Shown here one piece after another: positions 51,545 through 63,911 of a DNA stretch of 64,000 nucleotides. The DNA comes from Scatophagus argus (taxonomy: Eukaryota; Chordata; Actinopteri; Scatophagidae). The translations under genes were made by a program, and so were the position numbers. The notes under the pieces are model-generated. The model searched no databases. It was given only the letters and a program-made list of their open reading frames with translations, and was not told the DNA's origin. The first letter of the stretch is position 1. Every line of letters starts with the position of its first letter. The DNA is taken from NCBI RefSeq assembly GCF_020382885.2, contig NC_058495.1, positions 19,202,127 to 19,266,126 of the forward strand, in the 5' to 3' direction.

Positions 51545-52125
51545 GGCTGGAAATCTGTCTGCAGGAGGAAAAGAAGAACTGATCAGCCAGTGGCTCAAAA
51601 TTACACAACTGTGTGACACTGCAAGGAGTCTCTTGGTGATGGCAAGCGTCAGGAATTTTCTTCTTTGCAATAATAAAAAAGCATAGAAATTGTGTGATTC
51701 CAACTCAAGTCATGCAGTTGGGCAAGTGAGGTAAAACAGGAGGCTGGGCAGAGTAAGGTGCATTGCAACACTATCATCAGGGTCATTATTATGTAGTTTG
51801 TGTAATATTTATTGCCAGGAACAAGAAGAAAGAAAGAAAGATGCCAGGAGCAAGAAGGGTTTACATTTTTGTAATTCCTAAGCACAAATGGAAATATAGC
51901 TTTGACAGAAAAAGACAGAAAAGCACAGTTAAATACGTTACTAAATTAATTACTAAATTACACCAAGCTTTCTGCATTGAATTATATATTTTCCAACACT
52001 TTGTCTGCCTGTCCTGTAAATATTCCAGAATTTTCATAAATCTTTCTGATAAAATTTTTCCATACATATGTATAGATAAACCTGGGTCAGCATTATTAGG
52101 TGTCATAATACCAATCAATACTTAC

Positions 52126-52390
52126 TTCTGTGTCACCACTGTGAAAAGTTGGTAACTTGGTGACAGAAGGCACTTCTCCTTCCTCTGGTCTGAAGCAGGG
52201 CTTTGGTGATGATCTCTTGTCCTTGAGCCTCCGATATCCTGTGATACTTTATCTTCTGTCTCCCAGCTACTTCTTCTTCTTCTTCTTCTTGAGCTACTCG
52301 AGGAGCGACCTGTGCGGCACGCAGTCGGATGCTCAACTGGACTTGTGCCTGCTCGTCCAGGACTTTGTCTTCACCCACGTCAGTCTCCGC
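52126..52390 (-). other. Untranslated first exon of the urocortin gene
   Basis: On the minus strand ACACAGAA is followed by gtaagtat, a near-consensus donor at 52125, pairing naturally with the acceptor before 51558 (567-base intron). The exon contains a GAA-rich run, and I see no ATG in it. CRF-family genes typically have such a two-exon plan. The 5' end is uncertain; a CRE-like TGACGTGG lies at 52375-52382. Confidence 0.65.
52375..52382 (-). promoter_or_regulatory. CRE-like element of the urocortin gene
   Basis: TGACGTGG on the minus strand resembles the cAMP response element half of TGACGTCA. It lies at or just upstream of the presumed transcription start. CRF-family promoters are known to respond to cAMP, so the site is a reasonable candidate. 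Confidence 0.35.
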
Positions 52391-55001
52391 CGTGACACTG
52401 CCCCTTTTTCCCTCATCCCTGTTTATCTTTTACATCTCTACACCCCGTCACCCTCCCCTCATTTCATCTCATTTCCTCTGCACTCATTGCTGTCTTTCTC
52501 TTTCTAAAAATAACATGATGGTAATCACAGTTTGCCTATAATGAATTGTATACTTGCCCCAGCACAACTCAAACCTGCCATCTCTGTTCAAAAAAGTACC
52601 AACATGCTGCAAAAAAACAAACAAATTTCACTTTCTTATCATGGTGTCAATCATTCATGCAAACTGGATGACCATAGATTCAACAATACAATGTGTGTGT
52701 GTGTGTGGAGGGGGGGGCATGAGATTTGTTAAAACACAGCCATTTTCACAAATATTCAGATTGTTGCCTAATCCTCATACAATTTAAACAGAATTACTGA
52801 AAGCTAATTCGACTGCATCATGACCGTGATTTGACAATCTGGCCGAGTTGTGACAGCACGATATGAATCTGATCCATGCATGACATACTTGATGACAAAC
52901 AAGACATCTTCTCAAAAGCTAGTCAGACGTCAGACGTAGACAAATCTTCGTGGACCTGAAACGAACACTGTGCGTCACAAACTCCAAAAAAAAAAAAAAC
53001 CCCAACAGTTCTACATGAAAGAGCAGGCCCAAATCCTTCCACATAACTGTGATAGTAATTAAGTCCTACAGGGAGCATTTAGCGTGGAGAAACCCCACTA
53101 ATTGTGTTATCATTCATTAAGGTTTAGGGAAGTGAGTGTCTTTGGGGTTTTTATTTAAACAATTTCGTAATAATTGCAGTAGATTTAAAGGAACTGCTCA
53201 TTTGCTCCTTGGGTTCCATTTTTGAGATCAGAGGTTTGAAGATCCAATAATCTGTATGGGCTCCTTTTAATGATGTTGTCAACCTTTCTAGTATGATTTT
53301 GCGTGGCAACAGCCATCGCAGTTGCGTACACGTGTCTCCCTGTGTGACATGACTTGAAATGTTTTCCAGGTTTGACATGATAAAATTCAGTCACAATGCT
53401 GGACGCTGTGCATTGTTGACGCTTAAGAGAACATAATGTATGAGTAAACAATGTTTCTATTTAGAGATGCCAGAGGAGGAGAGGAGGGGGAACGTCGGGA
53501 GGTTTATGGAGAAGGCTCTGAAGAACAACAAGGACGAAGAGACTGTCAGACCCAGGAGGGAAGCTGAACAAGACAAAGCCTACCTTGTTTCCTGAATCAC
53601 CTCCAGCCCAGCCCATCAAGGGACTTATTCTCATCTGACTAATGATACAAATATTACAAGTACAGCCTGTTTACAATAGTTGGGCCCCCGGGGGCCCTCT
53701 GGATTACGAGCCGTCTCAGTTAACCTCGGATAAACAAACACGGGTCACACAGATGTCATCCAGTGGAAAACAGATGTCCTGGGTCGTGGACCAGTAGCAT
53801 TAGTGTCACAGCATGACGCAGGACTACCCACGAGTCTAAGATGATGTCATCTCTGTGATTCGAGATGCAACACATACATCACGGCGGGTCCCGGTTTATC
53901 ATTCAAGTAGCCGACTGACGTGGGCACTTGATACGATAACCTCCACCAATCAGAGAGCGTCTCATCACAATTACTTTGATCAGTGACATCAGTCTGATTG
54001 TTCCGCATGCTGCAGTTTAAATAACTACATCATAGCTGCTAGTGGTATCAAAACAGACTACAGATAGCAAACAATGAGAAGACATCACTCACAGTGACAA
54101 AACGCAAGCAGGCGAATCGCAATTTGCAAACCACAAATCACTGATTAACCTGATATATAATCAGATGGCAGAGCACAGGAAGAGTTTAACTGAAGACGTG
54201 AGCTTTTAGGAGAAACACTGCAGTGCTAATCAACATATTATCTCAAGTTATTTTCTACTAAACTAAAGACATTTAAAGTCTTAGATGCTTTCAGTCCTGG
54301 AAATTTTAAAAAGGTGAGGAGGGAAAGTGTCTTCAAAATATGTGAGTGCTGTCAACGTATCTTAATATACAACATGTACAAAATGAGGTAACTGAGAAGC
54401 AACTGAACACAAAAAAGCAAAACAAATTATGCTTATCTTCTACTTCTTCCATTTCTTTTAAATTGCTTATGTGTTGTTTGCACTTAATTTGATCATAACT
54501 CCTCCAATAGTCTGCTAAAAACCTGTGTGCTAGAGCACGTCAATGAGGCACACACTGGGAGAATCTTTTACAGCGTTTTTATTTTGTGGGAATGAGAGCT
54601 TCTGTTATGTACAATAGAGGACAGAAACAAATGTTACAGAAATTATAAATATTTTCTTGCTCCAAACTGGCTGTTTCGTGTCCAGTAGGTGATAATTTTC
54701 TATTCAAGTCTGCCCGCTTTTTCTCCTCTCTCCTCTCCAAAACTGTGCCAGATGAGGACCAGTGTTGTACAATCAAGAGGTAACAGATGTGTAATCTCAA
54801 AACTCACCCCTCATTGCTAACTAAAACTGATCATTGGGTGGGAGACGCAGAGAAGAGAGAGGCTGCCCGTGCCGTCAAGCCAATGTGTGAGCAAATCCTC
54901 GGGTGTTCGCGCTCGCGGTGATGGCGGGACAGAGGCGGGGGGTGTTGAGGATGAAGATGAGGAGCAAACATAGGACACTCGGAGCGACACAACAACTGAT
55001 C
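52391..55001. other. Gap between urocortin and uqcrc1
   Basis: No clear gene. A 42-codon plus-strand frame at 53467-53595 is listed separately. A minus-strand aataaa at 54578-54583 lies about 420 bases past the uqcrc1 stop and is a plausible poly-A signal for it. Poly-A and GT tracts occur near 52985 and 52690. Confidence 0.45.
53467..53595 (+). CDS. Possible 42-aa highly charged small ORF
   Basis: ATG at 53467 opens a 42-codon frame (MPEEERRGNVGRFMEKALKN and so on, ending AYLVS) directly after tttctatttag, which could serve as a splice acceptor. Composition is very rich in Glu, Lys and Arg and higher in GC than its surroundings, unlike random AT-rich spacer. It could be a terminal coding exon of an unseen plus-strand gene or a small protein; I do not recognise it, and it may be chance. 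Confidence 0.2.
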   Translation: MPEEERRGNVGRFMEKALKNNKDEETVRPRREAEQDKAYLVS

Positions 55002-58000
55002 TTAAAACCTCAGCCAGTACATGGCACTGCGCAGTCTGTTGTAGTCGGGCAGCTGCTCGACGGGGCCTGGTGGAGACGAGCAGGAGCAACAGATGAGAGA
55101 AAATTACATTACATATAATATATAATATTGCTGCAAAAGGACAAAAACCACAAACAACTCACCAACAGCTGCTACAGCAGGACACTTATCGTAGATATAT
55201 TTGGAGCAGATGTCACGAACAACCTTGGGAGTTACGGCCTGAAAGGACAGACGCAGCAGTCAGGGAAGTCAGAATTATTATCATTAGCATCACCATTATT
55301 ATTATTATTATTATTATTATTGTACAAGCAGTCCCGGGAGGAACTCTAGTTCAGTGTCGACTCACGTCGATCCGAGCGTCCCACTCTGCCAGAGGAATAC
55401 GGCGCCCGTAGCTCAGGATGTGTCTGCCAATGTCGTCACAAACTGGTGTTGTTCCTGAAACACAAACGAGTGTGTTGATTTGTGCTTCACAGGAGTATGT
55501 GTGTGTGCTTGTCTAAATGCATGACAAACAGGTTAATCACCATTGAGCTGTGCAATCAGACTGGCCTTCAGGGCGTTCTTGCCTCTGGCTACATCACTCT
55601 CCGTCACTGTGGTACACAGGTTCATCCTGCACGCAGCGAAAAGCAGAGACAATACGATGAAATATGTACGTTATGCTTTAATTAAAAATCGCATCGTACA
55701 GTTTTGGTGTGCGTGTCTGTCCTGGAGTCATTACTGACCAGGCATTCTGGGACCAGTGCATCATGTCTTCGATGTAGTTCTTATCAGCCACAAAGTGAAT
55801 GCCCAGCAGGCCGGTGTCGGTGTAGGAGGAGTGGAAGGCCTGGAAGCTGTGGCACAGGTTTGCCTCCACTGCCAGGCGAGCCAGACGGCTGCTCAGATGC
55901 TGAAGGTGAGAGGAGGGAAGAAACGCTGATGTTTTACAGATCATAAAAAGAGATAATAATGTAAACACCTGCACCAGGTTGAAATATCTGTGTTAGCTTG
56001 GCCTGCTCTCTGTATGTGATAGCAGTACGGCAACAATAACAACAGCTGTTAAAAAATATTTACAGTTCTGTGTGATTCACCGTAATTCCAACACATGAAA
56101 GGGACACAGGAATGTGTTTCAAAAAACAAATACATTTTAGCATTTCTAAAATATTTCTGATTGCTAATCTATACACGGTTGACTCCACGACGAAAACTTG
56201 TTTTCGGTTTTTGTAGCTGCTAAGTATTTGCGGTCTTGTTCCTCCTGACAGGTTCAGAGGCGGGGGTGAGAACCCTGACTCAGGTTTTCAGGGAGGATAA
56301 TAATCTACCCCTCTATAATGGCCACTCAAGACATGAACAACCTCAAGTGGGCAAAGCTTAAAAGGGGACAAGGCAGAACCAGGAGGATAAATTCACTTCA
56401 GGAGGTATTAGTTACAGTTTCCAGCTTCTTTAGGGGTGCTCCAATTGATCGGCTGATAATCGTTATAGGTAGATTTTTGTTCTAAGCGGTTTGATTGGTA
56501 GAAGCCTACAAAGGACAATCAATTAGATAAATGAATGGCGTGCCATTTTCCTTGATAGATTCCTTAGCCAACCAGACTACAGAAAAAGTGTTCGGGATGA
56601 AAAATGGCGGACTTCTCAGCACGAGGCCTACAAAAAATATGAAGATTCTGAGATAGATAGATGGATAGATAGATGTGAGCTGTGTCACAGCATTATACCG
56701 ACCTTTCCGCCACCATAAGTGAGGTCAAAGCTACCGATGATGGAGTTGGCCACCATGAGGGGCACGATGTCTGGGCTGTCGGCACTGGCCCCCTCCACAG
56801 CAATGGCAACATGCGCCAGAGGCAAATCATCATCACGCATACGGATCTGAGGAGAGGCAGGAAAGGAACAGATCAACAAAACAATCTGCCATGACAGTGA
56901 AAGTAACAGCTAAGCTCCATCACAGGCCAGAACCACAACTAATGTATCAAATGCCTTAATCTCAAATAGAAGTTTATCAACTTGAAATGAGTCTGTAACT
57001 GCTGCATTACTCAGCTGGATATGCACGATCAAATTCAGTGAATTTCTCCAACTTGTGTTAATAATGGATTTGAGAAAGCAAAACTAATGATTATGTAGTG
57101 AAATACGAGACATGTATTAAAGCCTGGAAAACAAAGACACTTTCGGCTCATCTCACCTCACTGCCTGTAAATCTGCAGGGTGACAACACAGGGATGGCAT
57201 CTCCCTCATACTCAAAAGACACTCCGCTGAAGTGAGATTTAGCCAAACCGACCAGCTCCTCATGGTTCACACCTGGAGAGGAAACACATCAGATGAACAC
57301 AGGGTTGTTCAAGGAAAAGCACAAATTCACAGACTACCAATGTGCCACTTCAGACTGAGTGCTAGGAGGAACAGGACCTACCTCCAGCAGCAGCCAGCAC
57401 CATGCGAGGGGCTTTGTAGTGGCTGTTGACGTATTCCACTAGGTCCTGACGGGTCAGAGTCCTGAGAGAATTAAATACAACATTGATGGTAACTCACAGA
57501 ATACATCCGATATAATGTGGAGAAGACGTAACGAAAGGAATGGCACAACAATAAGTTACAAGATGACAGCATTGTGATTGGTGTGGAGCTACATCTGAAG
57601 CCATAATTAATAACCGTGCACTGTTCTGACAGCAGTGAGACTTTAATGAAAGCAATTCTGAGGCTGTAATTAATATTTAAAAGGATGTGTGTGAGCATGC
57701 GGCTCCTCCTGCCTGGCATTGCTGGAGGGTCCCAGCACACTGTGTCCCAGAGGCGTGCCCTGGAAGGCTGTGGCGTGCAGCAGGTCCAGGCAAACATCCT
57801 GGAGGTTACCCTCAACTTCTTCCAGCTCACGCAGTACCACACTCCTCTGCTGCTCAATCTCCGCCTCACTCAGCGAGCAGCTCTGCACCACCTCAGACAG
57901 CAGCTCCACCGCTGGGAAAACAGAGGAAAAATGATTGTTCCCAACCAAAATGGGGATATGCTCATACTTCGTGCGGGCAAAGAGAGAACATTTTAGTTGC

Positions 58001-60806
58001 AGCCTCATTCAGCAGAAGACCAAATACTGGGGATTCTTCATTGGGCATGTAAAAATGTTAGTCAGTTTTGTTTTGTTTTTTACATAGCAATGTCTCTGAA
58101 ACGGGACAAGACTCTTAAAACTATGGCATAATCTGTTTATTTCACCGATTATAAACAGGTCATCTTACCTTTGGGCAGATCTTTGGCCAGGGTCTTCATG
58201 TAGTATGCAGTGTGCTCCCTGGAGGTGTAGGCGTTCAAGTGAGCACCCATAGACTCCACCTGTTGCTCCAGGGCTGTCTGAGGAAGCTTCTTGGTTCCCT
58301 GTGGGGCGAAAAGAAACATGAATGAAAGGAACTGTGTAGCGGCATTGTTTGCCCAACAGGTACACATAAAAGATCCACAGGAGACTCACAAGTTCCCTGT
58401 GGAGCTGTTTTGTTTATCTCTAGTAGCACTGTGGAGCAGTGGCTCCTGGTTTTAAAGCCTGCTAGCTAGCAAACATGAATATCAATAATGCTCATTTAAA
58501 ATCAATATGCACAATGAGAAAGGAAATGCGTTCAAAATGTATTTTAGAGCTTAAGGACAAGAACAATGAGTTATGGAGGGTAAAACAGAATCTTAACTGT
58601 GATTTGTTTTATAGGAAAAGAAGTCCACTAATGTCTACCTTGAAAGCCATGTGCTCCAGGAAGAAGCCTGCTCCATTGTTCTTTTCACTCTCGTAGCGAC
58701 TGCCCGCACTGATCCACAGTCCAACCTATGACATGAAAGAGACACATGAAGAAGAGGAGAAATGTTAAACTAGAACTCTCATTTATCACATACCATCCGA
58801 TCACAGCGAAACCGCCTACATGGTTGTAAATAGACCTTGTATTACTGTGTCCTTACAGTGCACGTGGCATGTCCAGTCTCCTCAGATGCAACCCTCAAAC
58901 CATTGTCCAGGGCAGTGAGGCGAGTCTCCGGGGCTCCCGCCAGGGCCTGAGCATAGCTGACTGAAGCCTGTCCACGCCTCAGAGACAGCAGGATGGGCTA
59001 AACGGACAGAGAAACCATTTTTAAAAAAAATCTGTCAGACTAACAGGAATTTCTCTTCACACTGGCTACATTAGGGAAAAAAAACCCAAACATGTTTATA
59101 CATTTCCATAATCTATAAACATTAAAACTTAAATGCACAGTATGTAATTACTGCCTCTACAGGTTTCTTAATTAAAACAACAAGAGAGACTGATGATGAC
59201 GATCATGAGAGTCATCGTCTTCATTATTAATCTGAACACAAGAAATACAAGTAACAGCAAAAAAAAAGATCAAGGGGATGCAGCCACAGTCTGTACGAAC
59301 AGAAGCTTTTGACAAGGAACCAAATGAAATGCACCTTCACGGTGAATAGAGATTTTTCTGGAAAATAAAGCCAACTACATAGTTTCCATTTAAGAGATGT
59401 CACTGAGACATGTGTTTGCACATTACTACTTACCTCCTTTGTTCACATTTGAAAATATTCTAACATTAGCTGTAGCTTGCTGAATAGTTTATCTGCTTGG
59501 CCTTATGGTGTCCTTTGAAAGGAGGTTATGTCCTATTTGTTTATCCATCCATTAGCAGTTACTGTGATATAGTCTTGTTATTTGGTCCTGCACACATTCA
59601 GCCACACATAACCTGGCACATGTCTTCATTGCCTAGAACTATGTAATACAAAACCATTTTTTTAAAAACTGAGACAAGGTGTAGAGGCACGCTAAAGCCA
59701 GTGGTCAGGTACAGGGAGCCTTAGGGTGCCCACTGTCTGTATATCTAAATAAGATTGTTCTGAAAACTTGAAAACAACTCTTGCTGATCCATTTGCATGC
59801 AAAGCAAGAGGTGAAAAGTTTGACAGCAGACATTGACACCACTGCCACCTTCTGCTAACCTCCAAAAGAACGATAAATATAGACACAATAACAAGTCAAC
59901 GTATGAATATATATATATATGTATATTTATATATCTATAGGAGCTTCAGTCAGACGAGAACATGTAAAATTGTCTAGTATGACACATGGGCATTACACTG
60001 TAAGGACGTTATTCTGGAAAAAAATTGAATTTTCAGATGGTATTTTTAATATTTTGAATTATAACTATTTCTCAGGTCAACAATTTAGGATGCAAAATGA
60101 CTGTTTGTTACAAACGTAAGAAAGAACACCATGTCCAAACATTAGGGATTTACTGAACAAAGCTGGTTGCTAAAAGTTAACGTAAAATTAGTCTTGTCTC
60201 ATCAATAAGCTCTAATGACACTATGCAATATTCTACATTGATATGCAAAACACTGTAGAACACTGGTATTGTTCTATATAGTATAAAAGTAATTATTCAA
60301 TCAAACATTTTAAATAAGGTAAGAACATAAAGTGCAGGATTTTCAGCCTGTGTCTTTCCGGAGTCCAAGTGCTACCGCAGCTAGCATAAAAGCGTAGCCG
60401 CAGGATGAGGGCAAGTGAGGACGAGTGACAAACGTTAGAGTTGTTGACCTTGTGAATGACCAAAGACGACTGAAAGGATGGCTAACCGATGTGAACAACG
60501 CGTATATAAAGTGGACGTTACAAATCAAGTGGTGCATTAGGACATACTTCCTCAACTGTCAATTGACCTTGCATTCACTATTAGCTAACCAGTGCTAACC
60601 GGTGAGCTAAAGCCTTAGCGTTTCAGTCCTGCGGACAAACTGTTTACCTTGATAACATGTTAGCGTGAACGGTGCCAGTGATCCCACTCAGATACTTCAT
60701 TTTATAAAAACAATTTCTGCTTAGGCTTTAAATCAGTACTTACACTGCGGTTTCTGGCAAGGGCTCGACCCACGGTGCTCCCGACTCGGCACACGGACGC
60801 CGCCAT
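55002..60806 (-). CDS. uqcrc1: Cytochrome bc1 complex core protein 1
   Basis: Thirteen coding exons on the minus strand join in phase: 60744-60806, 58857-58997, 58639-58725, 58169-58298, 57713-57911, 57382-57461, 57157-57272, 56703-56846, 55739-55899, 55541-55626, 55366-55454, 55163-55238, 55002-55066. They give 478 aa (human about 480). The N-terminus [20 protein letters not shown] is a basic mitochondrial presequence. The M16 peptidase fold follows, but the zinc motif HxxEH reads FFLEH (residues 89-93), so it should be proteolytically inactive, as core 1 is in mammals. Diagnostic words: [63 protein letters not shown], and the end [13 protein letters not shown]...MYWLRF. It sits on the matrix side of respiratory complex III as a structural subunit. 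Intron 5 uses a GC donor. The ATG lies in a YY1-like context (AAATGGCGGC) with a GC box upstream. Confidence 0.96.
55294..55321. repeat. (ATT)n microsatellite in uqcrc1 intron 11
   Basis: ATT trinucleotide run between exons 11 and 12. Confidence 0.85.
57711..57712 (-). other. Non-canonical GC splice donor, uqcrc1 intron 5
   Basis: Exon 5 ends AATGCCAG and the intron begins gcagga. Conserved protein (GPSSNAR then TLTRQDL) and phase both require this junction, and no GT occurs in the following 40 bases. The acceptor of the next exon is a normal ctctcag. Confidence 0.85.
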
Positions 60807-61463
60807 TTCTAAGTTAGGTTACCACAGGGCGGAGTCTCGGGTGTTCTCGTGCAGCTCTTCTTCTTCTTCGTCATGTGAACATGTTCAACTGGGTATTATC
60901 GCCACCCACTGTTCACTTTGTGTTATTGAGGCTGAAGTCTGTGCGTCTGTATGTCTGATCTGTTCTAGTTTTTGTTGAAGCAAAACAATTCAATTTCTGT
61001 CTAGTTAGTCTCTTAAGTTATGGGATAATTAATTTGTATTGTTGTATTTAAATTAAATTAAATCTTGAGTGTATCATGGGTGCCTAAAGCAGTTTACTGT
61101 AACAAAGGGTCCACCCAATTACAACAAAACATGCTGTCTCACTGCTTACTGTATTCAACCATTCGGTGTGCTTTGTTTCTATTTGCCATTTTTGACTCAC
61201 ACACAGTACAATGGACGTGAATAAAGTTCTGTTACTGATGCTCACAGCAACAATAACCTGTTCTGTCAAATATCCAAAATAAGAAGGGCACTGTGGTGTT
61301 CAATCAAAACATTCGGTCTAAAAAATATATAAAGGAAGTGGTGTGAAACAAGACATGGCAATCTATCTGATTCTGACTTTATTATGTCATCAAAAAACCC
61401 TGCAAAAAGTCCAAACAGAAGAAGTGTGTGAATGTCAACAGACCTTCTTATGAAAGTTTTTTT
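60807..61463. other. Intergenic space between ttll3 and uqcrc1
   Basis: About 650 bases separate the ttll3 stop from the uqcrc1 start, both genes on the minus strand. It should contain the uqcrc1 promoter: a GC box (gggcgg at about 60828) lies just upstream of its ATG. It also holds the ttll3 poly-A signal: minus-strand aataaa at 61378-61383, about 80 bases after the stop. No other gene is seen. Confidence 0.65.
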
Positions 61464-63911
61464 TTAGGCAGTGCTGGTGGCTGCTGGCCTGGACTGTTTT
61501 GGAACAGTAACCTCCAGAGGCAAAGACAGGCCTTGGTGCTTCTGTATGGTAGGGAGTTGGTCTTCCTCTGAGCAGACTTTTGATACCTCTGGCCTACTCT
61601 TCCACAAAAACTCAGGGTGAGACTGTGCACCAGAGGGCACGTGGATGGACTTCATGGTAAGTGGTAGGCGAGGTGTGAAGTTTTCAGCAGGTTTAAGCAC
61701 GTGTGGCTCAGGAGGACGGAGGCGAGGCGGTGGATCCCCGCTGCCGGTGTTCTGGAGCTGCGTCTCTGCACACTTCAACAACATCTCAGGCAGAGGCGTT
61801 ATTTTGTTGTCAGCAGTTTTCTTCTCCTTGAGGGGGGCCCTGCGTTTTGATACCGAACGTCTGGAGGACCTCAGCGGAGGAAAATGGCGGGGCCATTTGA
61901 TCTTGAAGCCCTCAACAAGCAGTTGGATTCCAACATATTGTGGCACTTCCACTGCTGCCTGCAGACCAAAAGTAACATGCAAAGAATTTTATATAACCTT
62001 CACAATTTGGGTGACTTAAATGTAGCACTACAACCCAAAAAGGAGGGGGATCTCTTGCTTACCTGCCTATAAATTAGCTGAAAGTCTCCAGTGTTTGCAG
62101 TGCGGTCTGCTCTACGGTCCAGCACAACTCGTAATGTGTCTTCCTGCACAGCAGCGCAGAGGCGGGCTGTCAGGGGGGTGGAGGGAGCCATAGTGGGGCT
62201 GGCATTGATTTCTATCAGCCATGGACGCAGGTCACGACCTGAGAAACATAAAACAACTTATCTAAGTGGTGAAGAACTTCCTTTTGTTTTCATAGTAAAG
62301 GTAGATGAAAATGTTCAAATGAAACAAATAAATAAAAAAAACAATAAAAAAGTTTTGATTTTACCTAACATGAAATCAGCACCGTAGAGCTCAAATGAGT
62401 TTTTGCGTGACTCCATCAAATCCTGAGTTGTCTGTAATGCATGGATGACGGCCCTCTTCATCCCGGGGACTGCCACAGTCTGCCACTGAGCCTCCTGGCC
62501 CTGGCTGGACAGAAAGGCCTTGAACTGGTCATTGGACCACATGTTGTCTGTTGGGATACCTCGATGGCGTTGGTGCGAAGGCCTCAGGTGCTTCTGGATG
62601 GAGTTATTGCACAGGTGGACAGAGCTGAAAAGTGAAAGGATGAAGACCGGCCAAGATTGGAATGACAAATGGGAGCAAACGGGAGAGAGAAAATGGACAT
62701 AAGAATCACGAGACACAATAAGACAAAAGACACAAAGCAGTCCTAAACAGTCCTCTCTTTGGTTGTGATAATATTTACCATGTGGTCAGAACGAGGCACA
62801 TTTATTAACAGGTACAAAAATCAGATTATGATTTTCATATTTAAAATGCGAGTAATCAGGCGTCCATTATTTCTATATTTACACCAAATGAGAAAAGAAA
62901 TAAACCGTAATCAAGTAGCGAGTGGGAAAACATTAAAAGTTATTTTTACAGTTTTTATGTGGCATATTTCTTATTTGTTGCTTATAATTTGTGTAATTTT
63001 GGTGAAGGAAGCACTATTGTCTGTACTGCATGTGTTTCAGCACTTTCTTAAACATTAAAATCAAGAACTTTTCAATGACTTTCCAGGCCAAATCTCTCAA
63101 ATTCACAGACCCAACACATCACAGTTTGAGACATGGATTGAGGTTAATTACTGTTTGAATGCAAAGATTTTTTAGGGTTTCAATGTCCCGTGTGAATCAT
63201 GTTTAAAATTTGTTTGCAATTTTGATTTATTTTGGTTTATTTGAATGTTGTTCCTCTAAGGACAGCAAATGCACAGAGATTTGAATGCACCCTGATCACA
63301 ACAGCTATTTTCATGGCAAGTGTCAAGCACAACCATTCTCACTATGAATCTTTGTCTCACTTCCCCTTTTTGATATTTAACGTTCATCTGGTTTCACATC
63401 TGCTTCTGTTTTTTTTCTCCCATCCTTTTATCAGCATCAGTCTTACTTGTCCAGTGTATGTAGTGAGTAAGGCTGCGTAGAAAAGCGCAAGTAGCACTTC
63501 TTGTAGAACCACACAGTCAGAGGGTTCCAGTCGGTGACCAGGAACCACTGCCGCACGTCAAACTTGGTGTTGTGGACCAGCAAAGGCCGCTCAATGTATT
63601 TCTGCACCACCCACTTGCTTTCCCTGATAAGGGTTGGATCACCATCCACCAGCCTGAGGATCTGATCCAGGCGCTTGGCGCATTTGATACCTATAAGACG
63701 CGTGTAGCAGGTCAGCCAGGACAGATATTATGTGAACCGTCCGACAGTGTCTGACCTCTCACCTCTGCCTCTAGACTGAGCTCCAGGTTTGATGATCCAG
63801 ATGTTGTGCACGCCGTCTATGTCCAGCTGTGGACTGACCTCCAGCAGCCTCTGTAGCATGGCTTTGCAGCAGGTCACAAAGCGATCACTGTTCTCAATCT
63901 CTGCTCCATCC
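61464..63911 (-). CDS. ttll3: Tubulin monoglycylase TTLL3, 3' part
   Basis: Five exons on the minus strand join in phase: 63763-63911, 63447-63690, 62365-62624, 62063-62238 and 61464-61958. They encode about 440 residues; the N-terminal part lies beyond the right edge. The tubulin-tyrosine-ligase ATP-grasp core is clear: [89 protein letters not shown]. These match human TTLL3 nearly word for word, and [18 protein letters not shown] extends the match into the last exon. After that the tail (about 130 aa, proline-rich and basic) is not conserved. In the family the enzyme adds the first glycine to glutamate side chains of tubulin tails, mainly in cilia. All introns seen are GT-AG. TTLL8 is the closest alternative, but the matches and the position near cidec favour TTLL3. 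Confidence 0.95.

Noticed and set aside
51559-51703. Upstream in-frame extension of the urocortin precursor by 53 residues
   Set aside because: A clear splice acceptor (ctgcag) interrupts it just before the ATG that opens the signal peptide; the extension is intron.
52133-52378. An 81-codon minus-strand frame with six consecutive glutamates
   Set aside because: It has no ATG start, lies in the presumed untranslated first exon of the urocortin gene and owes its openness to a GAA-rich run.
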